Source: Echinococcus granulosus (taxonomy: Eukaryota; Platyhelminthes; Cestoda; Cyclophyllidea; Taeniidae). From it: a stretch of DNA of 64,000 nt. The stretch spans positions 50,470 through 114,469 of the forward strand of contig NW_020170471.1 of assembly GCF_000524195.1 (NCBI RefSeq), written 5' to 3'. Below, piece by piece: positions 11,213-26,200 of this stretch. The translations under genes and the position numbers were made by a program. Numbering within the stretch: the stretch's first letter is position 1; each line of letters starts with the position of its first letter. Below the pieces are notes generated by a model. That model did not search any database. It saw nothing but the letters and a program-made list of their open reading frames with translations, and was not told the DNA's origin.

Positions 11213-14200
11213 GTATCGCTTAAACAAAAAGTCCCCGTTTCACGAGGTCTGGTGGAAGTAATTTGTTTCATAGTTAAACTTTTCACGCTACTAGGTTGAG
11301 GATTTTCGACCGCTACATTCGCGTGCCAAGTACAATTATGCCATTTCCGGTTGCCACGAGCTAGACGTTGTGCTGAACCAAGTAGGTAGACTGATACCGT
11401 TACACAATGTTGGTCTCCAGATTTTAGAATACATAATTGATGACTATGTACGATGCTGGTATGCTCAATTGACAAGCGAATCGGAATTTCCAGGTCAGTT
11501 GCACGCGGCTATGGCGCAATTGGCAGGTGAGGTAGCGAAACGCGCTCAACGTATCGACTGGGTCCCTTTCATGATTGAAGGTATCCCTAATATGGTTATC
11601 GAGCATCTTCGTATTCATCGGAGATCTCTGGAAAGGCGATCGCTCTCTAATGCTGAAGGTCCGTCAATCCTTGCCTTTCCCTGATCTCCTCCTAGATCCG
11701 CTCAAGCTCTTCTTCGACGAAGAATATGAGATGGAAAAACCAATCTGTCGTGAGGATATTTGTACTTCAAGGGCGAAGGAACTGAGTAAGTGTTCAGTTT
11801 TTACAGCATTCTCGGGCCTTAGATCACCTTCGAAGAGTTACAGATGTGTTTCTTTTCGCGATTATGCCGGAAGATGACTATCGAATAGTAGCGGTGCGCT
11901 ACCTAATCAAGGTAATTCGGTTCTCTCCTATCAGACTCGCCGCTTTGTAGGAAATACTTGTAAACGGTGTTCTACTGCCAGCTGTGAACATTCTTGCTGA
12001 TTCGGACTTTGTAAATCAATCCATTATCAAACTGGTGAGTGATTTACATATTGGTTTAAGGGTGAATGATTCTGTCACCTTTAGTGCAACGAATCCGCAT
12101 TTGCTAGTCCCTACTTTATCCAATCCTTGCGGATGTCAACACGAGAAGATGAGTTGCAGACGGTGAAGGAACGTATTGAGATATTTGCTGCCAAGTTACG
12201 TGGTCGCGATTCTGGTGGTGATGATGGTATGTTAAAGTTGTTGCAAAAGTTGTTGCATACGAATTAAGGTTGAACTTGTGCTAGCAAGCATTGGTCCCGC
12301 AAAACTATTTATTGTCTCAGTACAAGCTAGGTAGTATAAGGTGTTGGGACCAGGAAGTAGGCTTTTCTATTCACGTTTAAAAGTACTGAAAGATGAGTGA
12401 CATGGATGCTATGAGAATAGCTTTGCAAGCATTATTGTACTTCATGGCACTGTTGTGCTCTGGTCGTCTTTTTGGATCTTCTTTTGATCACTCTTTCAAA
12501 TCTTTTTGATCAGACATTTGCTACGACTTCAGCTTTCAAGCAAAACTTTATCACTAGAAATTGGTAAAAGAATTTGGACCCTTATCGCCTACGTTCCTAT
12601 CTCGCTTTCACTTTTCAACTGTTAATTCTACTTTGTGTGCCTTTTTGGCATAGTGATGGCTAAATGCGAAGAAGAGGTAGTAAAGACCACCTGGTAATGC
12701 GAAGGATCAGGTTGAAACAGTATGTCACGTCGCCTTTTAAGGCACAAAGTTCCTCATGGATCTTGTGCTATGCTATCGTGTAAGGGTAGAATTTTCACAC
12801 GATTATCCGGTCTGTTCATTAAGCGAATCTCAACGTTTAGTCTATCTGTTACTAAGACTCGCATGTTTGAAATCTTTGGATGTTAATGCCGTTCTCAGAA
12901 AGGCTATCTCCTATTGTTCCATTCTGCCGTGATGTTTAACTGGAGAAATCAAGATAGGTTTACTAGTGGTTCTTGCAAGAGATAAAGAGGTGTGTGAGAG
13001 GTGTCTGAGCCAAACTGAGGTGGAGAGCTTTGTCTCTTAGGCAGTACTACTCCTAATGACCGTAACTCATGTCACACGGAGTTCATTCCCATCCAGACAT
13101 CGTTATTCCAGGCGGAAGGTAACAGTGGCCGTGGTCGCAATTGTGTGCGTGTGTCGGTAATCAGCAGCGTGGGGTCTTGAATGAAGTTCCCTGCCAAAGA
13201 GGACGTCAAGCTTAAACCTACAGCTGTCCACTTGTGTATGCGGAAGACCACAAGTACAGCACGCAGCAATACGGCACGATGCCTTAGCAAGACATCAGAA
13301 TGTTTTGAATAGTGCCAATCTTTTAAAGACGGTCAGTGGAAATCCCAGTCGTGACGGTTGTGGCGATGGTACTTTCCATCCCACAGCCCCAGCAGTCATT
13401 CTGTGCGGAGCACCTGGGCGACACAGTCTATCGTGCAACAAATTTGTGCGAGAGCGACTCGCCTGAGGCTATGGTGACCACAATCCATGCGGGTGTACTT
13501 ATAAACTTTTTTGAACCGAAGCTGCTCTACAGGCATCGAAAAAAAGCTGAGCTACTTGTGTACGCATGAAGGTGCACTATGCGGACTGGATAAATACATT
13601 CCCTGGGCTCAAAATTTATTGCTTGGTAAAATTAAAGGCTCCAACACAGCCAGAGTGTCTCTTGTACAGCTAAGGCAATTAATGCTCTATCACTGCAGCC
13701 CCTTTTGTCTCTTCTTTATGCCCATAGACGCGATGGTAAAAGCACAGTTGAACAGTCTGAATTTCCTCGAGAATATTTGCGATTCCCAAATCACTGAAAT
13801 CAAGCGCGGACCCTCTCGAATGCCAGGACATCTCGTGAGTTTTTTTTTCTTTCCTTTGCCCTCTTCTGCCATCTAAGTTACATTGAAAAGTATCTGTAAG
13901 TCTGCTGGTTCGTTTTGGTGCAAATTTATTTTTTAATGAAACATTCCTTCAGGCATCCAGGAGGCAACAACAGAAGGTGAGCCAGTTGTCCTCCATCCTA
14001 ACGCGCTACTCAACACCTCACCAAATGCACACGCTTTCGTAATTGATAACAGTCCTGTCGCTGAGACTAGCCTAATTCATTTATTCCATTTTTTTATGCA
14101 GAAAAAAAACAATAAATTCGACATCACCATGATTCAGCTACTTTCGGCGCGCATTTCCACTTACCTCTCTCTCATATAGACGTTGCATTTTCCGTCCTTT

Positions 14201-17200
14201 TTTGTTTCTATCCAGATGGACGCAATGGCATCGGGAGCGGACGTCCTATCCCATACTATGGTTGATTTCACCTTTGATGATGTGATGGCAAATAACATAG
14301 CCGTGTCAAATTTCCTTGGTAAGTTCTTATCCCTTCCCTCCTTTTGTCTCATTGGCTAACCAATACGTCTCCTTCCACTAGAGTTCCTCACTTCAATCAA
14401 TGAACAATCGTTGCTCAGCCTCTACTTGAATTGTGTCGTGAGTTTTTTTTTCTTTAAAATTTTACCTCCCATCGGATTTTTCGAGTGACATATTTGTGCC
14501 GTTGCATTGGGGTGCGTCATTCAATCGCAGATTTGTTTGTTTTCGTACAAATTTCTGTATTGCAAATTGCTTTAAATTTGGGTCAAATACAAGACTTATT
14601 TTCTTTTGGGAGACAAATGTTTCAAGGAATTCTACCAAATGCATTTTTTTGACTGTATCAGAAGTATTACCTCATATTATTACCTCTCATTTAACATGTT
14701 CGCTACCAGCCTCATATGTGCCACCATTTTTTAAAAATTGAACTCACTGCCACAAATATGGTGGGTGGTTGCACTAAATTGTCCCGTGAACAAATTGACG
14801 ATTGACTCTCCTCTTTAACTCTGATAGTAAATATGTCTGTTCACCCACTCCTGTACAAGGAAGGGCAAGGTCTTACCGAATCGCACATGACTTCCTTCAA
14901 TCTACGTCTTGATAACCTACCCTGCTGTTTCGATGCAGACTGCTGAGCTAATACTGAGGTATTGCAGGAAAAAAGTTTTGAGGACATTAGTATGATTTTC
15001 GGTCGTGGAACTCCCGACTTACTCAGCAAGTCTGCCACCTAATACAATATGAATGACATGTTCTTTGTTTTTTGTTGGGATTTGATAAGAGTGGACTGTC
15101 CACTTAAAGCCTAGTCATTTTTTATTCACTAGAATGGTCTCTTTTCACCTAGGCCTACCGCGTAAACTCGGAGGAGTTGATGAGTTCCATCACTTCTTCA
15201 ACCACCGACGCCACCACCGCTCCTAGTACCACGGTCTCCAATGTTATTTCAGATGAAGGAGATGAATTTGGCAATGCTTTAGGATGGAACGAGAGCACGG
15301 AACAAGTGGAAAGGCTAGAGGTGGAGCAGCACGTGATGTCAGCCCAGGATCGTGAGACAATGGAGGGGATTCGTGCTTTCGGAGTTTCAATGTGCAACTT
15401 GGTGATGAAAATCCTGCCCCAGGTTCCTGAGGCGACGGTTCAACAATGTTTACGGAGTCTGACCACGCCTCTGGAATCAATTGATCCCACCGTGTTTGTG
15501 GATGTTGAAGAAGAGGTAGATTACAGTCTTAATTACTTCTGGACCACTCTATTTTTACAATAAGCTTTCAATACATCCTGGGGCCTTGCTCATTTTTTAA
15601 AGAAAAGAAGAGGAAAAAACACATTTCGAGACACTTCAAGTTCTGCTTAATCCTTTGCTAAATTACACGTCACAATTTAAAACTGCTCAGGCATAGAAAC
15701 ATTTGTCGGGATGCCTGAAGCATTCTAAGATAGTCTATCCCAAACTGCCACCCTTATCATCAAAAAGCTGTCTTGGCACCCACCACATGTTATTTTTTCG
15801 ACGCTGTCCATTGTTTCCACAGCAAGATTTGTCTGCCTTACACATTTGCAGGGGGTTAATTATCAACTACGTACTCTAAGCTTCGACAGAATGTGGATCC
15901 CGCTTTTGCGGTTTTCACTGCCCCAGAGATGCGCGGTCACCTTTGAGGTGTTCAAGCTCCGAAACGCATTGTGTGGAGCCTTCTCTAGATATAAATAGAG
16001 AGAGATAAAGTCAAGTGGGCTCAGATCTGACGCCTTTTTTGGGGAGCAATTTCCTTCATAACAACACATTTTTGCCACATCAATTACTTTTTACGGAAGC
16101 ATTTACATCAAAGCAAAATCATCTAATGAAATGCGGAATTTACAATGTTATTGGGGAGCAGTTTTTTTTATTTCTTTTCCTCTTCAATAGTGTTTAGCTG
16201 TCTATGTGTTCATATGCATAAACTGAAAAGCCTCGGTTTAATTTGAACACCAAAAGCATTGTTTCCCCTTTTGATTACTCCATTTTTCTTCTCTTTATCA
16301 TTAGTTAATACGTCTGCTTTCCTCGGAACAATGCTTTGGAGCTTTCAAAAAGAGTCCCTTCTATGCCCGCGCAGTGGAAGAATTGGAAGTCTCCGACCTC
16401 ACAGAGTCACCAAGACGTTTTGCAGCGAACAACGGTGAGGAAGTTCCAGATACCACTTGCTCATCGTCTATCTCTTCGTCATCGTCTCCGATACTAAGTC
16501 GCGCAGCTTCTTCTGCAGTGTTTAGTGAGTTTGCTGCTTGACGGCATTATAATGTGTTCTAGTCTGGAAGAATGCTTATTACCAACAGGCGAAAGGGCTT
16601 GCAGGCTATTGCCATGCGTGGTTTGTTTTAATCTCTTGTCATCGGTGTGAAAACCGAATCTTGAAAGATTGTAAAGCTCTGCATTTGTCAGAAAAAAAAC
16701 ATCTCAACGGAACATCAATCATTTAATGACAATGCTCAAATCAATCTGAGACTTGAATTCATGAGCCCTTTGTAAAGAACGTACTCTGTTGTGGTGTTAC
16801 CAAGTGCAGTAGAATGTACTGCTTCTACTCGTGCCGCACGCGCTCACATCCTATCTAGACATCGTCAATCCATTTGGCATGCAACGGTGGCTGTCTTCCT
16901 CTCCATCTCTCTCTCTCTGGATGTGTGCGTGCATACTTGCAAAAGGGTGTGGTCAGGAACGAAGTTTCTTGTCAAATGAGGCTTTGAACCCGAACTCATG
17001 GATATCTACTTGTATTTACAGAAGAATTCAAGCACAGTATACTACGGTGATGAGCAGTGCAACAGCTCAGCCCATAGGTATGACATTTAAATGGCTCGAA
17101 TGATGTCAACGTGTCAGTGGCGGTTGGCCAGTCGTGGTGGTTCCCAATTCACGGCAGTCGTTCCTGTGCATGCTCAACCATCACATGAAGCTTCCACTTT

Positions 17201-20200
17201 TGAATAATTGATCGATGCATGGGTTGTGGTGTGACAAAGTTCCCAAGAGATGCATCAATGTTACCACTGGCTTTCATACGATACTTTGGATGTACGGACA
17301 AATCATTCTGCATCGATGTTTTAGAACCATTTGTTGAACACTGCAATAAGTGGATAGGAATGTTAGGACACTATGTGGAAGAAAGAATGCAGTTTGTGAT
17401 CCTCCTTGGTAAACCCATAAGTCCCCGTCTGATTTGAATGTCCTTCATATTACCAACAATAGGATAAAATTAAAAAGCGCATGACGGTTCTTCATTTGCA
17501 GTGATACAGGATCTAAAGCTAGCAGCAATATGCAAGTCGTCGTTTTTGGTAAATTTATCCGTCATTTGTTGCGTACTAACTGTGAGGTATTGACTAGAGC
17601 TGGACAAATTTCTTTCATGGACGCTCTTCATAAGAGGGCATACGTTTGAGAGGAGAAACCTGCAATGATATCCACGATTTGCAATAGCCTCTCCCAGGTA
17701 TTTTCTCTATTTCTCATCACCTTTGACATTCAGTTGCTTGCCTTGCTGCAGCAGAAACTGAACTATGAGCATCTGTCAATTTATTTCCCGAAACGCTCGA
17801 TTCTGAGGCTAACTGATCCATTTCGGTGTAAGCCTTCCCCGAAATGGTGTTGGATCTAATTCAACACACTTGAACCATCTCAGTGTTTAAGGTACCTCAG
17901 AACATACAGAAGGTCTGGAATGTTGTTGTAAGAAGTTCAAACGCAACTACCGCAAAACTCCACTAGCATCTTTAACTAACGTATTCAAGTGGAAGGAAGG
18001 CAGTGGGAGAAGTGAATGCAGGCTGCATCTTTGTGATCCTACTTTACTGGTAATGGCCTGCTTCTAGACAAGTAATAAAATACACTAGTTGTATCCAGGG
18101 TGATAGAATCCGGGGACCTTTTTTGCTGGGATGGATTATGCTTGCACGTATTTTTTGCTTCTTTCTTCAATTTGATTCCAAAAACTACTGCTTAAAATGG
18201 GCAAATGTGCTGTCTAGAGGAACAACATTCCAGTCTTTTCTATGTCGATCTGATGGGCCCCTGCCCATGCCACACGCGCTACTCATCTCTCAGCTCTTAT
18301 TTGTGATCATTAAAGGGCCAACTCCAGATTCGTATGCCCTGAAGCGTCTTGTTATCAACTGCTATGTGCTGCCCTGGAATCTCAGTGTGGCTCCATTCCT
18401 GCCTATTTATATCTTTTTTTTGATTAGCTTTGACGCTACTGCGGTTAATAACTCATTTCAAATCTGTGCGTCGTTTTCTGGGGCTGCAGATATTTTCAGC
18501 TCTTAAGCTAGCGCCTAAATTACACTTTTATGCAACCCGCTTTGTCAGAAAACAGAAAACCCACCCCTGTCTACCTCCATCTCTAGTTTGGTCTTGTTTT
18601 CCAACTGCCTATTTCGCACACCTACTTGCGAGCTCAGTGCCAATACTTGGAGAAATAGTCACTAGATGAATAGGGGAGATATAATGAGGTAGGATATCCC
18701 TCCTATCCCATTCTAAAGCACATAAATTTTGCGGCGATGCAATTCACCAGTCTTGACTGTCGTGACTATTCTTTGCGGCTCTTAGCGCCGTGAAACCCAC
18801 GGATAGATCTCAAGCTTAAGCCATTAAACAATTCCATCTACAGTCTACCACAAACAAGGAAGGGCTGCCATATTCTGTTGATAAAGTGGTTTGATGGGTA
18901 GTTGGTAGATCTTTGTCCGATTAGTGGTAATATGTTCGTTTGATTAAGATCTACCTGTGAAAGCCAGTCAGTCAGTCTTACCAGCGGTGTGGTGTTATGA
19001 GTCTTTGAAGCTGTTGTCAAAGCGTGTCATGTGGCACCCACTTTTCCAGCAGTTTCCATGACCTTCTCTTGCCGGTTGACGTAGGAGTAAGCAAATTGTT
19101 TCGTCCTTCCTCGCATTACTGTCAAACAGGCTGGACCACCATAGGTGTGTAATTTTTTTATGATTATCAAGAGCAGAGGCTTTTCCTCAACCTAATGCAA
19201 TATCGCCTGGCAACGCATCATTACAGTCAAATTATCTGTAGATGGTAAATTCTCTTACCGTCTACCGCGGCCTATCCAACTGCCTTATGACAAATTGGCC
19301 AGGAAATACCGGTGGCTTTGGAACCAAACTGAGCTGGATTTATGAAGCCGACAAGTCCCAGTCACATCCATCGGGTTCCTTTACATTACCACTCCGCAGT
19401 ATATAGATATAGTCACAAAGGTGGGAAGTAGTAGAGAATGCAATACAGCTTACTTTAGGGGGTCGCACTCACAGATTGAGATGTACGTCTGTTAAGCTCC
19501 TTTCCCATATGTTGCGCAAATTAATTCCAATAAGCGCTATAGAAACCATGCGAACTTTTCTAATGCTCTATAACGCTCATTTCCCCAATAAATATTTTTT
19601 TCTTGCTGGGAAAATATTCCCACTCAACTGAAACGCCTCCCATCTTTCAGTTGATTATTTTAAATTCAATTTGTCAGAAGGTGAACCTTGCTAGAGCGTA
19701 CCAGCTTCATCCTTACCCTCTTGCGGTTATTTCCACCTCGTTTGGCTACCACTTAGTGTTGTAGAAGGCAACATTCAAAAGGGAAATGAGAGCTGTGTAA
19801 TAAAATGAAGTATCTTGCTGTTTATTCCTTGTGCTGGTAACATGGGGATCTTTTATTCAAAGCCTCTATAACAGCAATATTTGTCCAAAGTGCACATTCA
19901 ACTATACAAACTCTTCAATCTTTTTGAATATGGAGTTCTTTTAACCGTCAACCAGATCTGCTGCCTTCAGACTGATATAGCTTATTCTTCGTGAGAAGGG
20001 CTCCTTCGTATACCTTACATGGGGGCTTTAAAGTCAATACGGAGCTTTTAACTAGACCTGTGTAATGAAGGATGTTACCGTGCCGCGATCATACGCAGGT
20101 AGTACCGTAACATACCGTACTGATGGGCGCTTTATAATACAAGTATCTTTTTCTACAGGTTACAGGAAATCATTGCAGGCAGTTGCACTGAAAGTCGCAT

Positions 20201-23200
20201 GGACATTTTTGGCCACTCGTTACCGATGAGATCCCTTTTTTTTAAATTGGACATTATTTGCACGTTACCCAACACACGTTTGTGGCTGTGTAGCAGGTCA
20301 ATTTTGATCTAAATTCCCGTGTGTGGGTCAACTAAAATATTGCCCTTTTTCTCATTTTAGGCGCCTCGTCAAATTCATCTCAGGGCGCCCAGTCTCAATT
20401 CTATTCGGTGTGTTAATCCTGAAATTGTCGTGTCTACTTAGTCGCTTCAAAGATATGCAACCTTCGGGGCTTCTCTTCTGAAGCTTTTTCTCTTTTTTAT
20501 TTTTTGTAACATTTCATAGTATTTCAGTGTTGTTATTGTTGTTTTCTCTAGAAAAGTTGCGAACGTTTTTACTTTTATTTACGAATGCCAACAAGCTACT
20601 AGTGCTAACAGGTACTAGACCACTTTACAAGCAGCTATTGAAGATTTGTTACCTGTGCAAATTAAGTCCTTTTAACCTTTGAAGTAAGGAAGGTTTTTGG
20701 TAGCGGATTAATAAACTCAAATCGCGATAAACATAAGGTTCTCTATTTAAATAAATTTTGTTATATAACTCTGCTTATTCTCCTCCATTTAAGTCATCAT
20801 CTCCATCATCGTTTTATGCGGACTCCTACAGTGTGAATGTTCTTTCTGGTGGTGAGTTTGACCTTTTTCCCCTCAGCAAGCTGTTTTTCTCTCTTCAAGT
20901 GAGTTTGCGCATACCATTGGTCAGTTTTGTGCAGGAGATGATTCGCGCTATGATTGGTTGATGCAAATGGACTTTTGCATGGTCGCTGACCTGTCTTCCG
21001 AGAAGACCTAATTTAGGGGAAATAACATCCCCATTTGAGTCCCCATTAGCTGCATGGGACATTTTAACCGTGATTCTAGTTTAATTAGGCATATGTTTGG
21101 TGCCTATGATAAGGTACGGAAAGGAAATGTGGCTATCCCTTTCTCTGGTAACTGACCACATTTTTCACTAGATTTTGCACCTGTCAACAGAAGTGAGTTT
21201 AACATTGCTTTGTCTGCCTTCTGTTTATTCATTACTACCAAATATATCAGTTAATCTAACCAGGCATTACCCGCTGTTAACACAATCTGGTTTATTCGCA
21301 TTCATTTATATACCTTCCATTCTTTGTGACTTGTCAGCAATTGAAAGTGAGTTTAAATTTCATCGACTTTCGGAACAAGGTTAAGCATTTATCAGGATGA
21401 TGGGTCAGCATTGGTGTACTCTAGCAAACAATGTAGGTTCTTTTTTCTCTATTAGATGCATTGCATAAAAAGAAAAGTAAGTGTAGCTGAAATCAGTTTT
21501 TTTTGCACTTATCACTCAAAGCAGCCTCCTAGCCGCACATATCTTTGTTTTGGCATTCTTTCCAGGTTTATCCCTAGACCATGTGAAATTAAAAGAGACA
21601 CTTCTGTCCTCTTTACTTTGTATTAAATCCTTGCATTCATCATATGCATTTGGAAGTGTTATTCAACAGTCGTGCTGTTCAAGTCGGGACTACGGGGTTT
21701 CTTTCAGGCAACACTCAGTATCAAGGAATGGGAGCTAGCTTTCTTTTCCTACAAGGTTCTCCTCCTCTACTGAATTTGTGCACTTCTCGCAGTTTCTAAC
21801 TACTGCCTAGAGGATAGCTTTAGTATAATAATGCTTGTTTGAACGATCAGAGCATCCCTGGACGGCCTGCTTTGCCTCTGTTTTGATACCCAGTATGCAC
21901 AATCTCACGAAAGTTGCAAATGTTTGTTAATGACTGTGTTCACTATTCTCCTTTAAAAGGTTTCTTCCTGTGTATGCAATCGCATAACTTGTTATTGCGT
22001 CGGCCCTGCGTCCATGATTAAAAGTTGCGGTTGCTGAATCTTTCTTTAAAGGGATAGTTGCCCGGATTTTTACTGGAAGCGCAGCACTGCGGGAATTCAG
22101 ATATCCCTTCGTTAAAGATTAAAATGAAAACATTTGCTTTTCTGTTGCGAGTTGCCATAGTTTTAATCATCTGCAGACGATATCCTCCTTCCGTTCTAAC
22201 CGGTCTACCAATTTTGATAAAGATTTTTTTTAGAGGACCGGTAAAAGAGGTCACATTCCTCACACTTTGTAAAAGGGGTCAGACATATGTCATTGAGTTA
22301 TAACGATTTGTAGCTTTCGTGTTTTTCTGAAAGCATCCCCAAGCATGTGAATCTCCTTTCTCAAAAATTGTATAAAAATATTCTGTCCGCCTCTAGAAAT
22401 GGTTCGTGATGGTTACGTTGTCTACACCTTGGAAGTGACTTATCTATCCTCCGTCTCTGGCCGTAGATCCGTCTGGAGGACCTATCGTCGGTACAGTCAG
22501 TTTGACGATCTGCACTCATGCATCATAGAACAGGTGAGCTGACAAAGTACTCTCGATATATTCCCGTATTCCTTTTTTTATGCTCCTTTCTGCTATCGTT
22601 AATTTTTTGTAATGCAGTGCGGAAGGATTCCAACATTGAAGTTGCCCAGTAAGAAGTCCTTCAGCAATATCAGTCTGGAATTCATTGAAAAACGACGTTT
22701 GGAGTTGGACGAATATCTAAAAGTAAGGCTTCACCTGAATACATCTTCACAAATCCCTAATTTTGTCCTTTAATTATCGCTTGGATGGTTGATAAATCGC
22801 CGTCGACTTTACTTCCAGATCTTAGTCTGTTTTAGATATGACCATGTGGACTGAATCACGGTAGCTTGAAGTAGGTCTGTATGGTCAGTTAATCTGGGCA
22901 TCCACGTCCCCTCTGAAGACGTTATTAGGTGTGGAGGTCTGAAGCTAATAAGGTGTTGACGGGATTGACATGAATGAAACGTCAAACTACCGAAGAGTAA
23001 CTAATAATGCTTCTCATGCCTTAAGTAGGGTGAGCACCCGATCCTTTTAACTTCTTTTTGATATATAGGTTTAATTCTTTTCAGGTTCTCTGTTCCATTG
23101 ATGCCAGTGGCAAGTACCCGAAGTTACACCCCATCCTGACGAGTTTTCTACAACCCGAGAAGTGGGAAAGAAGGAAGGCTCTTCATCCCGGTGTAAATAT

Positions 23201-26200
23201 GATAATCTATTTTCTCTTTTTTGTTTATACTAAATTTCTTGGGTGAAACTTTTTTGATATTTTGCATTTATTTTTTCTGCTGGTCTTTTTGTCCAACACC
23301 TTTGTCATTAGCGTCACATGTATGTGACACGAGTCATTTGTCAGTTTAGGATAATTGGTTGCGTGTAATTTTGTGTTAAAAGCGAATTGTTTGAGTGCGG
23401 AAAAGGTTACGGCGGATTTTTTTGTATGAGGAGGATATTAGCATTCTGTTGTAATTCTTTTTTGCCCTATTAGGCGAATAAAAATTTGGGGTGTGAAGGT
23501 TGATTTTTTTCTGAGAATGTTACAACGAATGCGTCCAGTAGACATTTTTGTTAAATTCATCATCGGGATTTTTCCTGACCTTTCTTCAAACACAGAAATG
23601 TAAAAATTATTATCCCTTCTCCAAAGGTACATAATCTTACTTCAAATTCCACCTTTTCCCTTCAGAAACAAGATATCTGGCACGGCTCTTTGGGGGTTAA
23701 ATGGCGCTTTGGAAGTGTGAAAGTGGGCAATTGATCGTTTAATGGATAACCGGTGATATGTAAAAGCAACTTTTCCCGTCACAGGTCAGTCGGTCGACCT
23801 AGAATGCACAACGCGTTGTCACGGCTCACGCGAAAGAGGTGGAGAACAAAGTGATAGTCTTTAAAGCTTGCTTTCATTTGTTAATTCATCGTATACGGTG
23901 TCTGTTTGCTTGCCAGTTTCCACTACTTTTGTCGCTATTGATGAAGATGTAAGCTGAGTTTTTCGTGATACTTCAATTTCGAAGTAATATGTCAGTATTG
24001 CCGCACACTCCTTCATCCACAATCCAATTGGTCATTTAAAACATTTGTAGTCGGCTCGTTCTACTACCACGCCTTCATTTGATGCTTTGTAACAAAAGTG
24101 ATGGGAAACGCTTGTGGCACCTTCGGAGCCTAATTAAGTGGGCTTTGTGAAGTAGAAAGGCTCAAATCTTATCCAACGTGTTCGGCCATCACTTGACGTT
24201 GTGAGAGTTTCAAATAAGGAATGAGTCGTGGAGAGTACTATACGGTGGCCTGGCAGTAGGACTTAACCTATCCCAAGCCTTTCGTCCATGTACTTCATTC
24301 AATCAAACGGAATTGTCCTTCTCTAGGTCTCTTCACTGATGAACCCATTAAAGGCAATGGGTTCTGCGATCATCTCAGTACCAGATTCACTGTTTGATGG
24401 CTTTTCGAAGATGATAAGTCGACGTCAACCATCTGATCGATCAGATGTCAATGGCAACGCACAGACCACCACTGCAGCGACAAGTAGCACAAATTCGCGT
24501 TTCTCTACTTCCAGTGACACCTACACCTCTAACCTCTTCATTCTTGACCAGGTAACCAACTTATAGTCTGGAAGCGCGGTTTCACATTTCTGGTTTTCTC
24601 TGGATAGTTTCGGAATCGGCTGTATCTCGGGTTTTTGGGCCATTGCTAAAAGGAGACTTCATTAAGTAGAGGAAGAGGCTGTTTTGTCCGTAGACCCAGT
24701 CCTTCGTCTGCGATTTTTTTAACTTTCTATTTCTGGGGTAGCATGTAAGTAATTTCAAAGTGGTGATTGCGCTTTTGCCACTTTGCCTAACAAATAATAC
24801 CAATTTTATCCAATACCTTAACCTGTCTAGTTCATAGACTATTTTTCTATTAAGTGCAAGAAAATGTCAGAAGTGGTGAAGTTGACTGCCATCTGTTTCG
24901 GAGCAGCACTTTGATATTTCCTGATCCTGCACCGAAGGAGATATCTTTGTAAAAAAACTTGCATTCGTGTTTTGGTGTGTCATGTGAATCGGTAAGATGT
25001 TCAGCAGCTCAGTCGTAGTAAGACAATTGAGTAATATGGTTGGTGTTGTCCTGTAAACGTCCAATACTTGAATCTTGGTGGATGCATTGCTTGACGTAGT
25101 TGCAAAAGCAACGTATGCCTCTGTGTTAGCGGTGAAAACAATAAAATCATTCACAAAAGAACAATTTTTCGTAACCCGAGTGATTTAGGATGCATCACTC
25201 GAAATGGCAAATCTTTCCATTTCAAAGCTACCTTCCATTTGTTGGTTGAGATTTGGATTAAGTGTTTGAATGCCATTGGAGGCCAAGTTAGTAGTAAGTT
25301 AAATTTTTCTTGGTTGACCTTTGCTCTTGTCGCATTCCAGTAGAAATTTGGGGAACAGCACATCTTTCCTAATGTTTAGGGCTCTATTTAACCCTAAGGA
25401 TTGCCTCCTAGTACTAGCTTATGAAATGTCAAGGATATCCGTAAAAGATTTCTCTTAAGGTTTATTTTTAACCAAGACAAATGGACACTACTTTTCCCAC
25501 TTAATTTACTTGTCTGAACCAAATCTGGTATCATGAGATCGTGATTGCATTTTGATCCCAATACAAGCCTTAAAAGCTGTGCGGCTGTCTTTTGGTTTGG
25601 GTCCTCGTTTTTGACGCTCTATGAATGGTTGATTGTGATGTTTACACAAAGTCTCGCACGAAAAATTCCCAAAATATTCACCATACGCTTTGTGTGTGCT
25701 GAAAGGGATAGCTCCTTTTCAAACCTCCTCTCTCCCAAATATGATATTTCAACTCTCAAAGAAAGGCTTTATCTACGAGGCAATTTTTGTCGTCTACACC
25801 TTTAAGGGGCATGAAGATCTTTTCATTCACCAAGTTCTAGGCTTCCATTATGATCATACCGGAGAAGGTATGCGCTACTCTCTTGGCACATGCATAAATG
25901 GAGGCTGCACGCACAGCACCTAACACCTCGAGAGGAGTTTTGACGTGGAAATCTCAGTGCTGAAATTGTAGAATTATTATCCAGACACTCCTTCAGCGCT
26001 CAGCTCTTCTCTACTGGTCAAAAGGCAAAAGCGGTTGCGGCTGCAGAGTGTGTTAATGATTGTGTTGAGTTTACCTTTGCCACGGGGACATTCATCTCTT
26101 GTGTAATCCAATCGGACATGTTCATGGAGATAAATGATTGCTGTGTAGGAGAGCTGGGAATAACCGCGATCAGGATCGTTACTGATGTACAGACGTCTTG

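Noticed and set aside
17025..17078. Missing SNX13 exon between RGS and PX
   Set aside because: Has acceptor- and donor-like ends but lies within repeat family 2 and its useful frames hit a stop or lack similarity.
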